Assembly: GCF_015207505.1 (NCBI RefSeq)
Contig: NZ_JADEWT010000005.1
Span: 1 to 64,000, forward strand
From: Tychonema sp. LEGE 06208
GTDB lineage: Bacteria > Cyanobacteriota > Cyanobacteriia > Cyanobacteriales > Microcoleaceae
DNA length: 64,000 nucleotides
Direction of reading: 5' to 3'
The notes under the pieces were generated by a model. It ran no database searches. It saw only the letters and a program-made list of their open reading frames with translations, and was not told the DNA's origin. Each line of letters opens with the position of its first letter. Within the stretch, counting starts at the first letter, position 1. The translations under genes and the position numbers were made by a program. Of the stretch, positions 36,552 through 45,972 are shown one piece after another.

Positions 36552-37916
36552 TTAACTAGCTGTATTGTCTTGGCTATCTCCTAACATTTGCATCAATTTT
36601 CGGGCGACGACAACGCCCACTACCGCACCGCCAACCCATTTAACCACATCGGCAGTATGAATCGGGTGCAAGTGGCGATCGAAAATTTCATCTTTCAGCC
36701 ATTCCTCTGTTACTTTAAAATTATGAACTGGAGTCGGCAATAACTCTAAGTAACTACCTTGGCGGATTAAGTGACCGAGTTCTCCGGTTACTTCAAAGCT
36801 ATTGTAAATGTTAGCCACACTTTCTTCTATCCCAAGTTTTAGCAGCGTTCCCCGCAGGTTAACTTCCGCAGGTTTTAGCTCATTTCCCAAAGCCAGAGCA
36901 TTCAAATTGTGAGCGATTGCAGCTCCCTGCTGATAAGCAACTTGAGCGGTGGGAGGTAAAGAATTGCCTTGCACTGCTGCACAATCTCCCCCTGCAAAAA
37001 CTTCAGGAAAATCTAGCAGTTGCAGTGTAGGGTTCACGAAAGGGCGACCGTGTTTGTCTCGCGATTCATCAGAAATTGCTAAACCTTTAATTAGCGAATT
37101 AATGTTAGTTCCTGTCGTCCAAATCACTGTACCTGTTGATAAAGTTTTCGCCTGTCCGTGGCGCTGATATTCTACTTCGTTGGGGCGAATAGCTGTCGCT
37201 TTTGCCTCCATAATAAATTCTACTGGTACTGTGCGTTTTTGCAGAGCATTTGTCGCAATTTCGCGCAGGTGACTATTAATATCGTTCTCCAGGATTTGCT
37301 CGCCGTGATTCAGTAAAACGACCCGCACTTCCTCTGCATTGCCGCCCATTGCAGCATACCAATTTGGCAGTAAATCGCCTAAGGTACCTGCCATTTCCAC
37401 CCCGGAAGCTCCCGCACCTATGACGGTGACAGTCAGGAATTTGCGGCGCTTTTGGGCATCTTGAATCTGAAGAGCTTGTTGCAAGCAGTCGCGCAGGTGT
37501 TTGTCAATGGCGATCGCATCTTCTCCGGTACGCAGAGGGAACGCATTCTCTTGAGCTCCCTCGACTCCAAAATATCCTGTAACGCTACCTAAAGCCAAAA
37601 CTAAATTGCTGTAATTGTAAGCATCTCCCGATGTTACTTTGACTTCTCGCTGTTGTAAATCAATCGATTGAACGGCATCTTTAACAAAAATTACACCGCT
37701 ACCTTTTAGCAATTCCTCATAGCGCGGCCAAACTTCTTCTGCACCCATTTCGCCGCTCAAATATTCGTAAAGTAACGGCTTAAAGCAAAAGCGATCCTCT
37801 TTTTCGATCAAAATTACAGAACGGGGATAGTGTTGGTGGCTCAAGTGTAACGCTGTAAATAGTCCAGCAAAGCCGCCACCTACAATTACAGTTTGATAGA
37901 TTGTGTTGTTCATCAT
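36552..37916 (-). CDS. Type II NADH dehydrogenase (NDH-2 family FAD oxidoreductase)
   Basis: 454 residues. It moves electrons from NAD(P)H to membrane quinone without pumping protons. The FAD-binding fold is VIVGGGFAGLFTALHL (about 10-25), the NAD-binding fold is VTVIGAGASGVEMAGTL (about 163-179), and the FAD tail loop is VFAGGDCAAV with LPPTAQVAYQQG. A C-terminal hydrophobic segment (VVKWVGGAVVGVVVARKLMQ) can act as the membrane anchor. It lies divergent from the glucose dehydrogenase gene, which makes NAD(P)H. Two adjacent ATG codons (37916, 37913) are possible starts. Confidence 0.92.
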   Translation of the reverse strand: MMNNTIYQTVIVGGGFAGLFTALHLSHQHYPRSVILIEKEDRFCFKPLLYEYLSGEMGAEEVWPRYEELLKGSGVIFVKDAVQSIDLQQREVKVTSGDAYNYSNLVLALGSVTGYFGVEGAQENAFPLRTGEDAIAIDKHLRDCLQQALQIQDAQKRRKFLTVTVIGAGASGVEMAGTLGDLLPNWYAAMGGNAEEVRVVLLNHGEQILENDINSHLREIATNALQKRTVPVEFIMEAKATAIRPNEVEYQRHGQAKTLSTGTVIWTTGTNINSLIKGLAISDESRDKHGRPFVNPTLQLLDFPEVFAGGDCAAVQGNSLPPTAQVAYQQGAAIAHNLNALALGNELKPAEVNLRGTLLKLGIEESVANIYNSFEVTGELGHLIRQGSYLELLPTPVHNFKVTEEWLKDEIFDRHLHPIHTADVVKWVGGAVVGVVVARKLMQMLGDSQDNTAS

Positions 37917-38155
37917 ACTGTCTGTTTGTTAAATTTGATAATTTTCTGGATGCACTAATTATACAAAAATGCAGCTTGATTCTAACTAACCTCAACTTAG
38001 ATCCGGTTCGGTCGATTGCGATCGCCAAAATGATTCGCGCGTGCGTCAGTCAGTGTCCGCTCCCTGTAGACAACCCAACTCCGCACGCGCGATCGAATCT
38101 GACTGCGGTTAATTGACAGGACATGATATTAGGGTAATTCTTATTCAAAGGTATC

Positions 38156-38200
38156 TGCCTTAGGAAAGACATAATTTAAAATTATATATTTCCTAAGGCA
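38156..38200. repeat. 12-bp inverted repeat around an AT-rich loop
   Basis: TGCCTTAGGAAA pairs exactly with TTTCCTAAGGCA; the loop holds an inner near-palindrome ATAATTTAAAATTAT. Could be a terminator-like or protein-binding site. Confidence 0.7.
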
Positions 38201-38282
38201 TAAATAAATTTAAGTGGTAATGGCTAGACGCTATAACTAGCATGAGATTCAATTAAAACAATCTCTTGTATAGACTATTTTT

Positions 38283-38309
38283 ATAACAAATTTGACACAA
38301 GTTTGTTAT
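38283..38309. promoter_or_regulatory. Operator-like palindrome upstream of glucose dehydrogenase
   Basis: ATAACAAATTTG-ACA-CAAGTTTGTTAT: 12-base arms, one mismatch. It ends 21 bases before a TATAAT box (38331-38336) and about 65 bases before the ATG. Position and symmetry suit a dimeric regulator acting at the -35 region; no good -35 hexamer is present at normal spacing. Confidence 0.55.
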
Positions 38310-38374
38310 CAATTTGACAAAGAGAGTCTATATAATAAATGTCAAATAAATTTTCAAAATGACGGAGAAAAAAT

Positions 38375-39187
38375 ATGAGCTTTTCCCCTGAGCTTCTTAA
38401 AGGCCAAAAAGCTCTGGTAACGGGCGGAAGTTCTGGTATCGGCGAAGCGATCGCCCGTGCTTTAGCAGCAGCAGGTGCATCTGTTGCAGTCAATTACCAC
38501 TCGGAAGCTGAAGACGCGCAGAAAATTGTCGAGGATATCAAAGCCGGGGGTGCAGAAGCGATCGCCATTGGTGCCGACGTCAGCAAAGAAGACGAAGTTA
38601 AGGCTATGTTCCGTCAGGCGATCGAGGAATTTGGTACCATCGACATCCTGGTTAATAACGCAGGTCTGCAAAAAGATTCGCCCTTGGTAGACATGACACT
38701 CGACCACTGGAACCTAGTCATTGGAATCAACCTAACCGGACAGTTTTTGTGTGCTCGCGAAGCTGCCAAAGAATTTATGCGGCGGGGCGTACAGCCTCAT
38801 ATTTCTGCGGCTGCGGGCAAAATTATTTGCATGAGTTCAGTACATGAGGTAATTCCTTGGGCGGGTCACGTCAACTATGCTGCTAGTAAAGGCGGTATAA
38901 ATATGATGATGCGGAGTATTGCCCAAGAACTTGCACCCCATAGAATTCGAGTTAATAGTATTGCGCCAGGGGCAATCAAAACCCCCATCAATACATCAGC
39001 ATGGAATACACCAGAAGCGGAAGCAAAATTGTTAAAACTTATTCCTTACAATAGAGTGGGAGAAGTAGAAGATATTGCTAAAATGGCTGTTTGGCTCGCT
39101 TCTGATGACTCGGATTATGTCTGCGGTGCAACGATGTTTGTGGATGGTGGCATGACGTTGTATCCAGGGTTTGCTGCGGGCGGATAA
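38375..39187 (+). CDS. SDR-family glucose 1-dehydrogenase
   Basis: 270 residues. Oxidises glucose to gluconolactone with NAD(P). The short-chain dehydrogenase motifs are TGGSSGIGEA (coenzyme loop), NNAG, the catalytic serine in CMSSVHE, and YAASK with catalytic tyrosine and lysine. The wording SSVHEVIPWAGHVNYAASKG followed by RVNSIAPGAIKTPIN is close to Bacillus-type glucose 1-dehydrogenases, so substrate assignment is fair though not proven. ATG 38375 follows GGAGA. It is followed after 39 bases by the GH63 glucosidase, so glucose could pass directly from one to the other. Confidence 0.9.
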   Translation: MSFSPELLKGQKALVTGGSSGIGEAIARALAAAGASVAVNYHSEAEDAQKIVEDIKAGGAEAIAIGADVSKEDEVKAMFRQAIEEFGTIDILVNNAGLQKDSPLVDMTLDHWNLVIGINLTGQFLCAREAAKEFMRRGVQPHISAAAGKIICMSSVHEVIPWAGHVNYAASKGGINMMMRSIAQELAPHRIRVNSIAPGAIKTPINTSAWNTPEAEAKLLKLIPYNRVGEVEDIAKMAVWLASDDSDYVCGATMFVDGGMTLYPGFAAGG

Positions 39188-39226
39188 TCGAGATTATGCA
39201 ATCAGAAATATTCTCGGATAACTGCA

Positions 39227-41857
39227 ATGGATGCTGAACAGAAACGAATTCAAGAAAATGCTGAAATGAAAGCGCACTGGAACCGCTGGGGTTCTTATTT
39301 AAGCGATCGCCAGTGGGGAACAGTCCGCGAAGATTATTCGCCAAACGGTGAGGCTTGGGAGTATTTCCCTCACGATGCTGCGCGATCGCGCGCCTACCGT
39401 TGGGGTGAAGATGGATTAGGGGGATTTTGCGATCGCCACGGTCAACTATGCTTCGCCCTAGCAATGTGGAACGGCCGAGATCCGATTTTGAAAGAGCGTT
39501 TATTTGGACTTACCAACCGTCAAGGAAATCACGGAGAAGATGTCAAAGAATACTACTTTTATTTAGACAATACCCCAACTCATTCTTATATGCGGTGGCT
39601 GTACAAATATCCGCAGCAGGAATATCCCTATACCTTGTTGGTTGAGGAAAATGCCAAGCGCGACAAATGTCAGCCAGAATATGAGTTGATGGATACGGGA
39701 ATTTTTGAGGGCGATCGCTATTTCGACATCGTTGCTGAATACGCCAAAGCATCCCCAGAAGATATTTGTATTCGGATCAGCGCAACTAACCGAGGTTCAG
39801 AAACAGCAACCCTTGACTTATTGCCTACTTTATGGTTTCGCAATACTTGGTCTTGGACGGACAGCAAAAAATCAGCGTATGTGGCTCGATCGGGCGATGG
39901 AGTTATCAAAACTAACCATCCAAAATATGGCGATCGCTGGCTATTTTGTCAAGACAATCCTCCCCTGCTATTTACTGAAAATGAAACCAACCTACAGCGC
40001 CTGTACGGGACAGCTAATACCTCACCTTATGTTAAAGATGCTTTCCACGAATTAATCGTTCACAATCGCCAAGAAGCTGTCAATCCCGCTCAAATCGGTA
40101 CTAAAGCCGCCGCCCACTATCACCGGGAAATTGAGCCAGGAGAAACAGCAGTTATTAAACTCAGATTTACTGATGTTTATACCGACAATGCTTTTAGCCA
40201 AGAGTTTGCAGACACCTTCATTCAAAGGCAAAAAGAAGCCGATGAATTTTACGAATCGCTAACTCCAAATCTTGAGGAAGATGTCCGCAACGTACAGCGT
40301 CAAGCCTTTGCTGGCTTATTGTGGACTAAACAGTTTTACGCCTACGATGTTCGCACTTGGTTGCAAGGCGATCCCGCAGAAGCAATACCACCGGCGCAGC
40401 GTTTAAATGGTCGCAATGCTGACTGGCGAAATTTCTATGCAGAAGAAGTCATTTCCATGCCAGATACATGGGAATATCCTTGGTTTGCAGCTTGGGATTT
40501 GGCATTTCACTGCATTCCGATCGCCTTAATCGATGCTGACTTTGCCAAGCGGCAATTGCTACAGCTAACTCGCGAGTGGTATATGCACCCAAACGGTCAA
40601 ATTCCCGCCTATGAATGGGCGTTTGGAGATGTCAACCCGCCCGTGCAAGCTTGGGCGGCCTGGCGAGTTTATAAAATTGAAGAAAAGCGAGTAGGTAAAG
40701 GCGATCGGGACTTCCTAGAACGGATGTTTCACAGAATGCTGCTCAACTTTATTTGGTGGGTAAACCGCAAAGATCCTCAAGGTGCAAATTTGTTTCAAGG
40801 CGGCTTTTTAGGGTTAGATAATATTGGGGTATTTGACCGCAGCAAACCATTACCAACTGGCGGCTATTTGGAACAAGCAGACGGCACGGCATGGATGGGA
40901 ATGTTTGCGCTAAATATGTTAGCAATTTCCTTAGAACTTGCCCGCGAAGATCGAGTGTACGCGGACATGGCGCTTAAATTTTTTGAACACTTCCTTCACA
41001 TAGCCGATGCTGTTAACCATGTCGGTTCCCAAAAAATCGGTTTGTGGGACGATGAAGACGGCTTTTATTACGATGCTCTGTCTCAGGCTAACGGTGAATG
41101 TTGCTTGCTCAAAGTGCGCTCAATGGTGGGGATGACGCTACTATTTGCCGTCGATACTTTGGAAACTGAATTATTAGAAACAGTGCCGGGTTTCCAAGAG
41201 CAAATGGATTGGTTTCTCAAGAACCGCCCAGAACTAGCAAAGAATATTGCCAGTATGGAAATTCCCGGAGTCGGTGAGCGCAGGCTGCTTTCAATTACCA
41301 CCGCCGAAAAATTGCAGCGCGTCCTCAAAAAGCTGCTCGATGAAAATGAATTTCTTTCGCCCTACGGCATTCGCTCCCTCTCTCGCTATCATTTAGAACA
41401 TCCGTTTATCTTTGAGTGGGATGGCATTAAATATCAGGTAGACTATGAGCCTGCTGAGTCTACAACTGATCAATTTGGTGGGAACTCAAACTGGCGCGGC
41501 CCGATTTGGTTTCCGTTAAATTTCTTATTAATTGAATCGTTGCAAAAATATTACCATTATTTCGGCGATGACTTCCAAGTAGAATTTCCTACTGGCTCTG
41601 AAGTTATGATGAATTTATGGGAAGTTGCCTTGCAATTAGAGCAGCGGCTAAATAGCATTTTTATCATAGGTAAAGATGGTAAAAGACCAGTCTATGGCGG
41701 TTTAGAAAAGTTTCAAAACGATCCTCACTGGCACGATTTGATTTTGTTTCACGAATACTTTCACGGTGACAACGGTGCAGGATTGGGCGCGTCTCACCAG
41801 ACGGGATGGACTGCTGTGGTGGCGAAACTGATCCAGCAAGTGAGCGACAAACCATGA
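39227..41857 (+). CDS. GH63-type glucosidase
   Basis: 876 residues, no signal peptide. The (alpha/alpha)6 barrel region shows [12 protein letters not shown], the [18 protein letters not shown] block and a late [10 protein letters not shown] stretch, all typical of the bacterial branch of family 63 (mannosyl-oligosaccharide glucosidase-like). Family members release glucose from alpha-linked di- or oligosaccharides by inversion; in bacteria mannosylglycerate, glucosylglycerate or small alpha-glucosides are substrates. It forms a pair with the glucose dehydrogenase just upstream (39-base gap). Confidence 0.9.
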   Translation: MDAEQKRIQENAEMKAHWNRWGSYLSDRQWGTVREDYSPNGEAWEYFPHDAARSRAYRWGEDGLGGFCDRHGQLCFALAMWNGRDPILKERLFGLTNRQGNHGEDVKEYYFYLDNTPTHSYMRWLYKYPQQEYPYTLLVEENAKRDKCQPEYELMDTGIFEGDRYFDIVAEYAKASPEDICIRISATNRGSETATLDLLPTLWFRNTWSWTDSKKSAYVARSGDGVIKTNHPKYGDRWLFCQDNPPLLFTENETNLQRLYGTANTSPYVKDAFHELIVHNRQEAVNPAQIGTKAAAHYHREIEPGETAVIKLRFTDVYTDNAFSQEFADTFIQRQKEADEFYESLTPNLEEDVRNVQRQAFAGLLWTKQFYAYDVRTWLQGDPAEAIPPAQRLNGRNADWRNFYAEEVISMPDTWEYPWFAAWDLAFHCIPIALIDADFAKRQLLQLTREWYMHPNGQIPAYEWAFGDVNPPVQAWAAWRVYKIEEKRVGKGDRDFLERMFHRMLLNFIWWVNRKDPQGANLFQGGFLGLDNIGVFDRSKPLPTGGYLEQADGTAWMGMFALNMLAISLELAREDRVYADMALKFFEHFLHIADAVNHVGSQKIGLWDDEDGFYYDALSQANGECCLLKVRSMVGMTLLFAVDTLETELLETVPGFQEQMDWFLKNRPELAKNIASMEIPGVGERRLLSITTAEKLQRVLKKLLDENEFLSPYGIRSLSRYHLEHPFIFEWDGIKYQVDYEPAESTTDQFGGNSNWRGPIWFPLNFLLIESLQKYYHYFGDDFQVEFPTGSEVMMNLWEVALQLEQRLNSIFIIGKDGKRPVYGGLEKFQNDPHWHDLILFHEYFHGDNGAGLGASHQTGWTAVVAKLIQQVSDKP

Positions 41858-41950
41858 AACTGACAATGTTTTGTTTAAATCGATGTTTAGATATGAAATT
41901 GGCAATTTTCAGCAAACCGCATTGCCCTCTAACCATAAAGACAAGATTGG

Positions 41951-42004
41951 TTTGTAGTGAGGACTTTAGCCCGCAATTATAAGAACTAAATTCCTCACTA
42001 CGAA
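41951..42004. repeat. Palindromic element with GTAGTGAGGA arms
   Basis: TTTGTAGTGAGGA (41951-41963) and its near-complement TCCTCACTACGAA (41992-42004) bound a 54-bp element. Related arms occur at 47904-47916 and, as a tight palindrome, at 60305-60338. Confidence 0.75.
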
Positions 42005-42043
42005 CCTGTGAATTGTTGATACTTGGTAATTGATTGGATATGA

Positions 42044-42122
42044 TATAGCCTTTCTTAAAAAAGTGAGGTATGCCCTATGCCCTATGCCCGACAGTACCTC
42101 ATCTTTCTGAGAAAGGCTATAT
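42044..42122. repeat. MITE-like inverted repeat with heptamer loop
   Basis: TATAGCCTTTCTT...GTGAGGTA pairs with TACCTCATCTTTCTGAGAAAGGCTATA. The loop is TGCCCTATGCCCTATGCCCG, that is a TGCCCTA heptamer run. It lies 29 bases before the first DUF2231 gene, within its likely leader. Confidence 0.75.
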
Positions 42123-42150
42123 AATTTATTGATGCCGTAAGGACAAAGCA

Positions 42151-42645
42151 ATGCCTGCTCTACCTCTCAATAGCGAAAATCTACCTTATCCCGATCCGCT
42201 CCATCCGATTCTTGTCCACTTTGTAATTGCGATGGTAATTTTCTCATTTTTCTGCGACCTTGTTGGATATTTTACTCGCAATCACCGCTTGTTTGAGGTG
42301 AGTTTCTGGAACTTGTTTGTGGCGACAGTTTCCATATTCCTAGCTGTGATGTTCGGTCAGTTTGAAGCTGGTTTGGCGCAACCTTACGAGGTGGTTAAAC
42401 CGGTACTAGATTTGCACACGATTACGGGATGGTCACTGGCGGCAATTCTGGCGGGAATTATGGGTTGGCGCTTTGTAATTCGCAGGCGCAGTCCCTTGAA
42501 AGTACCGCCGGCTTATCTGGGGGCGACAACTTTTTTGAGTTGTTTGGTTTTATTTCAAACATATCTGGGAACTCGGCTGGTTTGGGTTTACGGGTTGCAC
42601 GTAGAGCCGATCGTTGAAGCGACGAAAAGAGGGATTTTGCAATGA
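42151..42645 (+). CDS. DUF2231 membrane protein, first of pair
   Basis: 164 residues with about four transmembrane segments. The family motif DPLHPILVHFVIAM (about 15-28) places two histidines at the start of helix 1; others lie in LDLHTITGW and VYGLHVEPI. The function of DUF2231 is not established. Here the gene starts the oxidase operon: AAGGA lies before ATG 42151 and the stop overlaps the next start by 4 bases (ATGA). This gene order before an alternative oxidase is known from other cyanobacteria. The conserved membrane histidines would allow heme binding, which is an inference. Confidence 0.85.
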   Translation: MPALPLNSENLPYPDPLHPILVHFVIAMVIFSFFCDLVGYFTRNHRLFEVSFWNLFVATVSIFLAVMFGQFEAGLAQPYEVVKPVLDLHTITGWSLAAILAGIMGWRFVIRRRSPLKVPPAYLGATTFLSCLVLFQTYLGTRLVWVYGLHVEPIVEATKRGILQ

Positions 42646-43259
42646 ATTCGCAACTCGTGCAGCAACTTACCGATCAATTGGGGTTCAAGCTAGGTGCAAA
42701 TAGACTGCCCTACGAAGTGCCAATTCATCCGAATTTGGTGCATTTTACCCTGGGTTTGTTTATAATTGCCATCTTGTTTGATATAGCAGGAAATCTTTTT
42801 CCCTTAGAAAGACCGATTTTGAAATTTTTGGCTGTCCCTGCGCTGCGATCGGGCTTTTATGATGTGGGCTGGTACAATTTGGTCGCAAGTGCGATCGTCA
42901 CATTTTTTACTGTCGCAGCCGGATTTTTCGAGATTATGCTCGCAGATCCCCCTGCGAATGTCAAGAGTGCGTGGGGGTTGGGTGCAGCGCCGACGATGGT
43001 ATTGCACGGTTTAGGCGGAGTTTTGCTCTTGGGGGCGATCGTTGCCCTGACCGTGTGGAGGGGGTTTCAGCGCTACCGCTGGCGCAAAGACGCCAGCAGA
43101 CAAGTGCAGTGGAGCTATTTGCTAGCAGGCGTTGTCATGCTGGGTTTACTATTCGTTCACGGGACGCTCGGAGCACACATGGGAGACCAGTTTGGGATTC
43201 ACAATACGGCTGCGGGTTTGCTCCGACAGGGATTAAATCCTAGTTCTGCCCTCCAGTAA
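42642..43259 (+). CDS. DUF2231 membrane protein, second of pair
   Basis: 205 residues, about four to five membrane spans. It repeats the family motif (PIHPNLVHFTLGLF, about 27-40) and adds histidines in MVLHGLGGVLLL and the FVHGTLGAHMGDQFGIH segment near the C-terminus. It is clearly a diverged duplicate of the preceding gene, translationally coupled to it by a 4-base overlap, and precedes oxidase subunit II by 62 bases. The two proteins probably assemble together, possibly with the oxidase. Confidence 0.87.
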   Translation: MNSQLVQQLTDQLGFKLGANRLPYEVPIHPNLVHFTLGLFIIAILFDIAGNLFPLERPILKFLAVPALRSGFYDVGWYNLVASAIVTFFTVAAGFFEIMLADPPANVKSAWGLGAAPTMVLHGLGGVLLLGAIVALTVWRGFQRYRWRKDASRQVQWSYLLAGVVMLGLLFVHGTLGAHMGDQFGIHNTAAGLLRQGLNPSSALQ

Positions 43260-43321
43260 ATAGGTAAATAAATTAAGAGTTTCGACTTAGAATACGCATC
43301 TTTTCAAGCAGCAGGAATTTT

Positions 43322-44239
43322 ATGAAAGTTTTCATGAGCTTGCTATTGGCGATCGCGATCGCCTTAGATATGATAGCCAGCCACTGGGTAGGACAGCAGG
43401 CCTATTCTTGGATGCCCAGTCAGGGAACCGCAGAAGCCCAACAAGTTGACAATCTGTTTAGCTTCTTGGTGTCTATCGGAACGTTTATTTTTATCGGAAT
43501 TGCTGCCATTATCCTCTATTCTATCCTCACTTCCCGCGCACCGAAAGGAGACTTCAGCCACGGTCATCCTGCGAGGGGAAATTGGAAAATCGAGGTTCTT
43601 TGGGTAGTTGTTCCGGTGTTGTTAGTGATGTGGGTTGCGGCTCAAAGCTACATGATTTATCAAAAAATCAACATCCAAGGTTTGACACCGATCGCCCACT
43701 TGCACCTGCCTCTAGAAGAACCTGTTTATGCCGCCGAAAAACCTACGGAAAACAACAACAATTCTAAATTAGTTTCTGAAGAAATTGAGGTAATTGCTAA
43801 ACAGTGGTCTTGGTCTTTCCGCTATCCGCGCCAGAATGTTACCAGTACAGAATTGCACCTACCAGTCAATCAAAACGTGCGGCTGACATTGCAATCGCTG
43901 GATGTTATTCACGGTTTCTACGTTCCTGAATTCCGCATCAAGCAAGATATCATTCCCAACCGCAGTATTAATTTTGTGTTTGCGCCGATCCGAGAAGGCA
44001 AATATCGGTTGAGAGATTCTCAATTCAGCGGCACTTACTTTGCCCTGATGGATGCGGATGTGTACGTTGAATCCCCCGCAGCTTACGATCGCTGGCTGAC
44101 CCAAGCTGCGACACAATCGCCAACTCCTGCAAAGAATCAGGCGGTTTCCGAATACAAAAAGCAAGTGCAGAAAACCAGAAGCAGCTTCTGGCCCACTGTG
44201 ACACCGGCTCCGCCTCCTGTGGTAAATCATCCCAACTGA
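43322..44239 (+). CDS. ctaC: Heme-copper oxidase subunit II lacking CuA (alternative/quinol oxidase type)
   Basis: 305 residues: N-terminal signal/anchor, a second membrane helix pair (about 45-115) and an extramembrane cupredoxin domain. The WSWSFRYP entry motif and H197 (DVIHGFYVPEF) are present. The CuA loop C-A-E-L-C-x3-H-x2-M is replaced: aligned positions are D232, S236, F240 and M243 (RDSQFSGTYFALM). That resembles quinol-oxidase subunit II (CyoA: YSGPGFSGM). I therefore read it as the ARTO/Cox3-type oxidase fed by plastoquinol rather than cytochrome c. AGGA precedes ATG 43322. Confidence 0.92.
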   Translation: MKVFMSLLLAIAIALDMIASHWVGQQAYSWMPSQGTAEAQQVDNLFSFLVSIGTFIFIGIAAIILYSILTSRAPKGDFSHGHPARGNWKIEVLWVVVPVLLVMWVAAQSYMIYQKINIQGLTPIAHLHLPLEEPVYAAEKPTENNNNSKLVSEEIEVIAKQWSWSFRYPRQNVTSTELHLPVNQNVRLTLQSLDVIHGFYVPEFRIKQDIIPNRSINFVFAPIREGKYRLRDSQFSGTYFALMDADVYVESPAAYDRWLTQAATQSPTPAKNQAVSEYKKQVQKTRSSFWPTVTPAPPPVVNHPN

Positions 44240-44298
44240 TCGAACTATTCGGCAAAAAAACAGAATTTGCTCTCGATTAATAACTAAGTAACTGAAAA

Positions 44299-45972
44299 AT
44301 GACAAATAACTCGATGGAAAACATAGCCAACGGTGGCGATCGTGAAAGCGATCTCCGCGAAAATCCGATTCCTTGGCGGCGCTACATCAGCTTCAGCAAA
44401 GATCACAAAGTTATCGGCATTCAGTACCTAATTACTGCTTTTATCTTCTTTTTAATCGCGGGTTTATTCTCGATGATTATGCGCGCCGAACTGATCTCTC
44501 CAGCATTAAATCTAGTCGATCGCCCGCTGTACAATGGCCTGTTCACCATGCACGGGACAATAATGATCTTCCTGTGGGTTTTCCCCTGCATGGTGGGTCT
44601 AGGCAACTACCTGGTACCGCTGGCGATCGGGGCGCGGGACATGGCGTTTCCCCTCCTCAATGCCATCTCCTTCTGGATAATTCCCCCCGCAGGCATCCTG
44701 CTGATTTCCAGCTTCTTGCTCCCCAGCGGCACCGCCCAGGCTGGCTGGTGGTCTTACCCGCCGGTCAGCATCCAAAACCCGTCAGGCGATTTAATCAACG
44801 GCCAACTGATCTGGCTGGTGAGTGTGGCGCTGCTGGGCATCTCGTCGATTATGGGGGGAGTTAACTTCGTAACGACGATCGTCAGAATGCGAGCACCGGG
44901 CATGACTTGGTTCCGAATGCCAATCTTTGTGTGGACGGTTTTGAGCGCCCAGTTGCTGCAACTGTTTTGCCTGCCAGCCCTGACAGCGGCTGCGGTGCTG
45001 ATGTTGTTCGATTTAGCCTTGGGGACAACCTTTTTCGATCCTTTTAACGAAGGTAGCCCGATTCTCTACCAGCACTTATTCTGGTTTTACTCGCACCCTG
45101 CAGTTTACGTAATGGCGCTGCCGGCCTTCGGTATTTTCTCGGAGATTTTGCCTGCTTTTTCCCGCAACCCTTTGTTTGGCTATAAATCCGTAGCGGTTGC
45201 ATCCTTTGCAATTTCTCTACTCAGCATCTTCGTTTGGGTACACCATATGTTCGCCAGCGGCACTCCCGGCTGGATGCGGATGCTGTTCATGTTCTCCACC
45301 ATGTTAGTCGCCGTGCCGACTGGCGTTAAGGTATTCGCTTGGACTGCTACCGTTTGGGGCGGAAAGCTGCACCTACAAACGCCGATGCTGTTTGCCTTGG
45401 GTGGCGTAGTCATGTTTCTGTTCGGCGGCATCACGGGCGTTATGCTGGGGGCAGTGCCTTTTAATCTGCACGTAAATAATACTTATTTTATAGTCGGCCA
45501 CTTCCACTACATTGTGTTCAACACCATCACAATTGCGATTTTTGGAGCAATTTACTACTGGTTTCCCAAGATGACTGGGCGGATGTACGCCGAGGGCTGG
45601 GGCAAAATCCACTTCTGGCTAACTTTTATCGGGGCTAATCTGACTTTCTTTCCGATGCACCCGTTGGGCTTGCAAGGGATGGTGCGCCGGGTTGCTTCCT
45701 ACGATCCGCAATACCAAGGGTTGAACGTCATTGCCAGTTTGGGGGGATTTCTGCTGGGGGTATCGACGCTGCCTTTTATCGTCAATATGGTGGTTTCCGC
45801 GCTGCAGGGCCCGAAAGCAACGGACAATCCTTGGCACGCTACGGGGTTGGAGTGGACTGTTTCTTCGCCGCCGCCTGTTGAGAATTTTGCCCAGATTCCG
45901 ATTGTGACTTTGCCGCCCTACCACTATGTCGATTCTCCCGATCCGATTACCCAGGCTTCTGCTCAAGATTGA
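44299..45972 (+). CDS. ctaD: Heme-copper oxidase subunit I
   Basis: 557 residues, twelve membrane segments. It reduces O2 to water and pumps protons. Heme and copper ligands are visible: MHGTIMIF (low-spin heme), FYSHPAVYV (CuB histidine with crosslinked tyrosine), WVHHMF (CuB), and GHFHYI (both hemes). FYSHPAVY in place of GHPEVY marks the A2 proton-channel subtype. The last 25 residues are soluble and proline-rich. The stop TGA (45970-45972) is formed by the end of a mobile-element remnant, so the C-terminal residue or two may differ from the ancestral protein. It follows subunit II by 59 bases. Confidence 0.97.
   Translation: MTNNSMENIANGGDRESDLRENPIPWRRYISFSKDHKVIGIQYLITAFIFFLIAGLFSMIMRAELISPALNLVDRPLYNGLFTMHGTIMIFLWVFPCMVGLGNYLVPLAIGARDMAFPLLNAISFWIIPPAGILLISSFLLPSGTAQAGWWSYPPVSIQNPSGDLINGQLIWLVSVALLGISSIMGGVNFVTTIVRMRAPGMTWFRMPIFVWTVLSAQLLQLFCLPALTAAAVLMLFDLALGTTFFDPFNEGSPILYQHLFWFYSHPAVYVMALPAFGIFSEILPAFSRNPLFGYKSVAVASFAISLLSIFVWVHHMFASGTPGWMRMLFMFSTMLVAVPTGVKVFAWTATVWGGKLHLQTPMLFALGGVVMFLFGGITGVMLGAVPFNLHVNNTYFIVGHFHYIVFNTITIAIFGAIYYWFPKMTGRMYAEGWGKIHFWLTFIGANLTFFPMHPLGLQGMVRRVASYDPQYQGLNVIASLGGFLLGVSTLPFIVNMVVSALQGPKATDNPWHATGLEWTVSSPPPVENFAQIPIVTLPPYHYVDSPDPITQASAQD

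Larger units (their letters stand above)
37917..38374. other. Divergent control region between NDH-2 and glucose dehydrogenase
   Basis: Shared upstream region with several structures: GCGCGTGCG...CGCACGCGC (38037-38092), a 12-bp stem (38156-38167 with 38189-38200) and a near-perfect palindrome at 38283-38309. A TATAAT box at 38331-38336 is a candidate -10 for the glucose dehydrogenase gene. No gene is seen. Confidence 0.6.
41858..42150. other. Intergenic region with two palindromic elements
   Basis: Separates the GH63 gene from the DUF2231/oxidase operon. It is filled by a GTAGTGAGGA element (41951-42004) and an 80-bp MITE-like inverted repeat (42044-42122). No gene is seen. Confidence 0.75.

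Noticed and set aside
38314-38336. Consensus promoter TTGACA/TATAAT before glucose dehydrogenase
   Set aside because: Both hexamers are perfect but only 11 bases apart, too close for a sigma-70 promoter; the TATAAT may still work with an activator.
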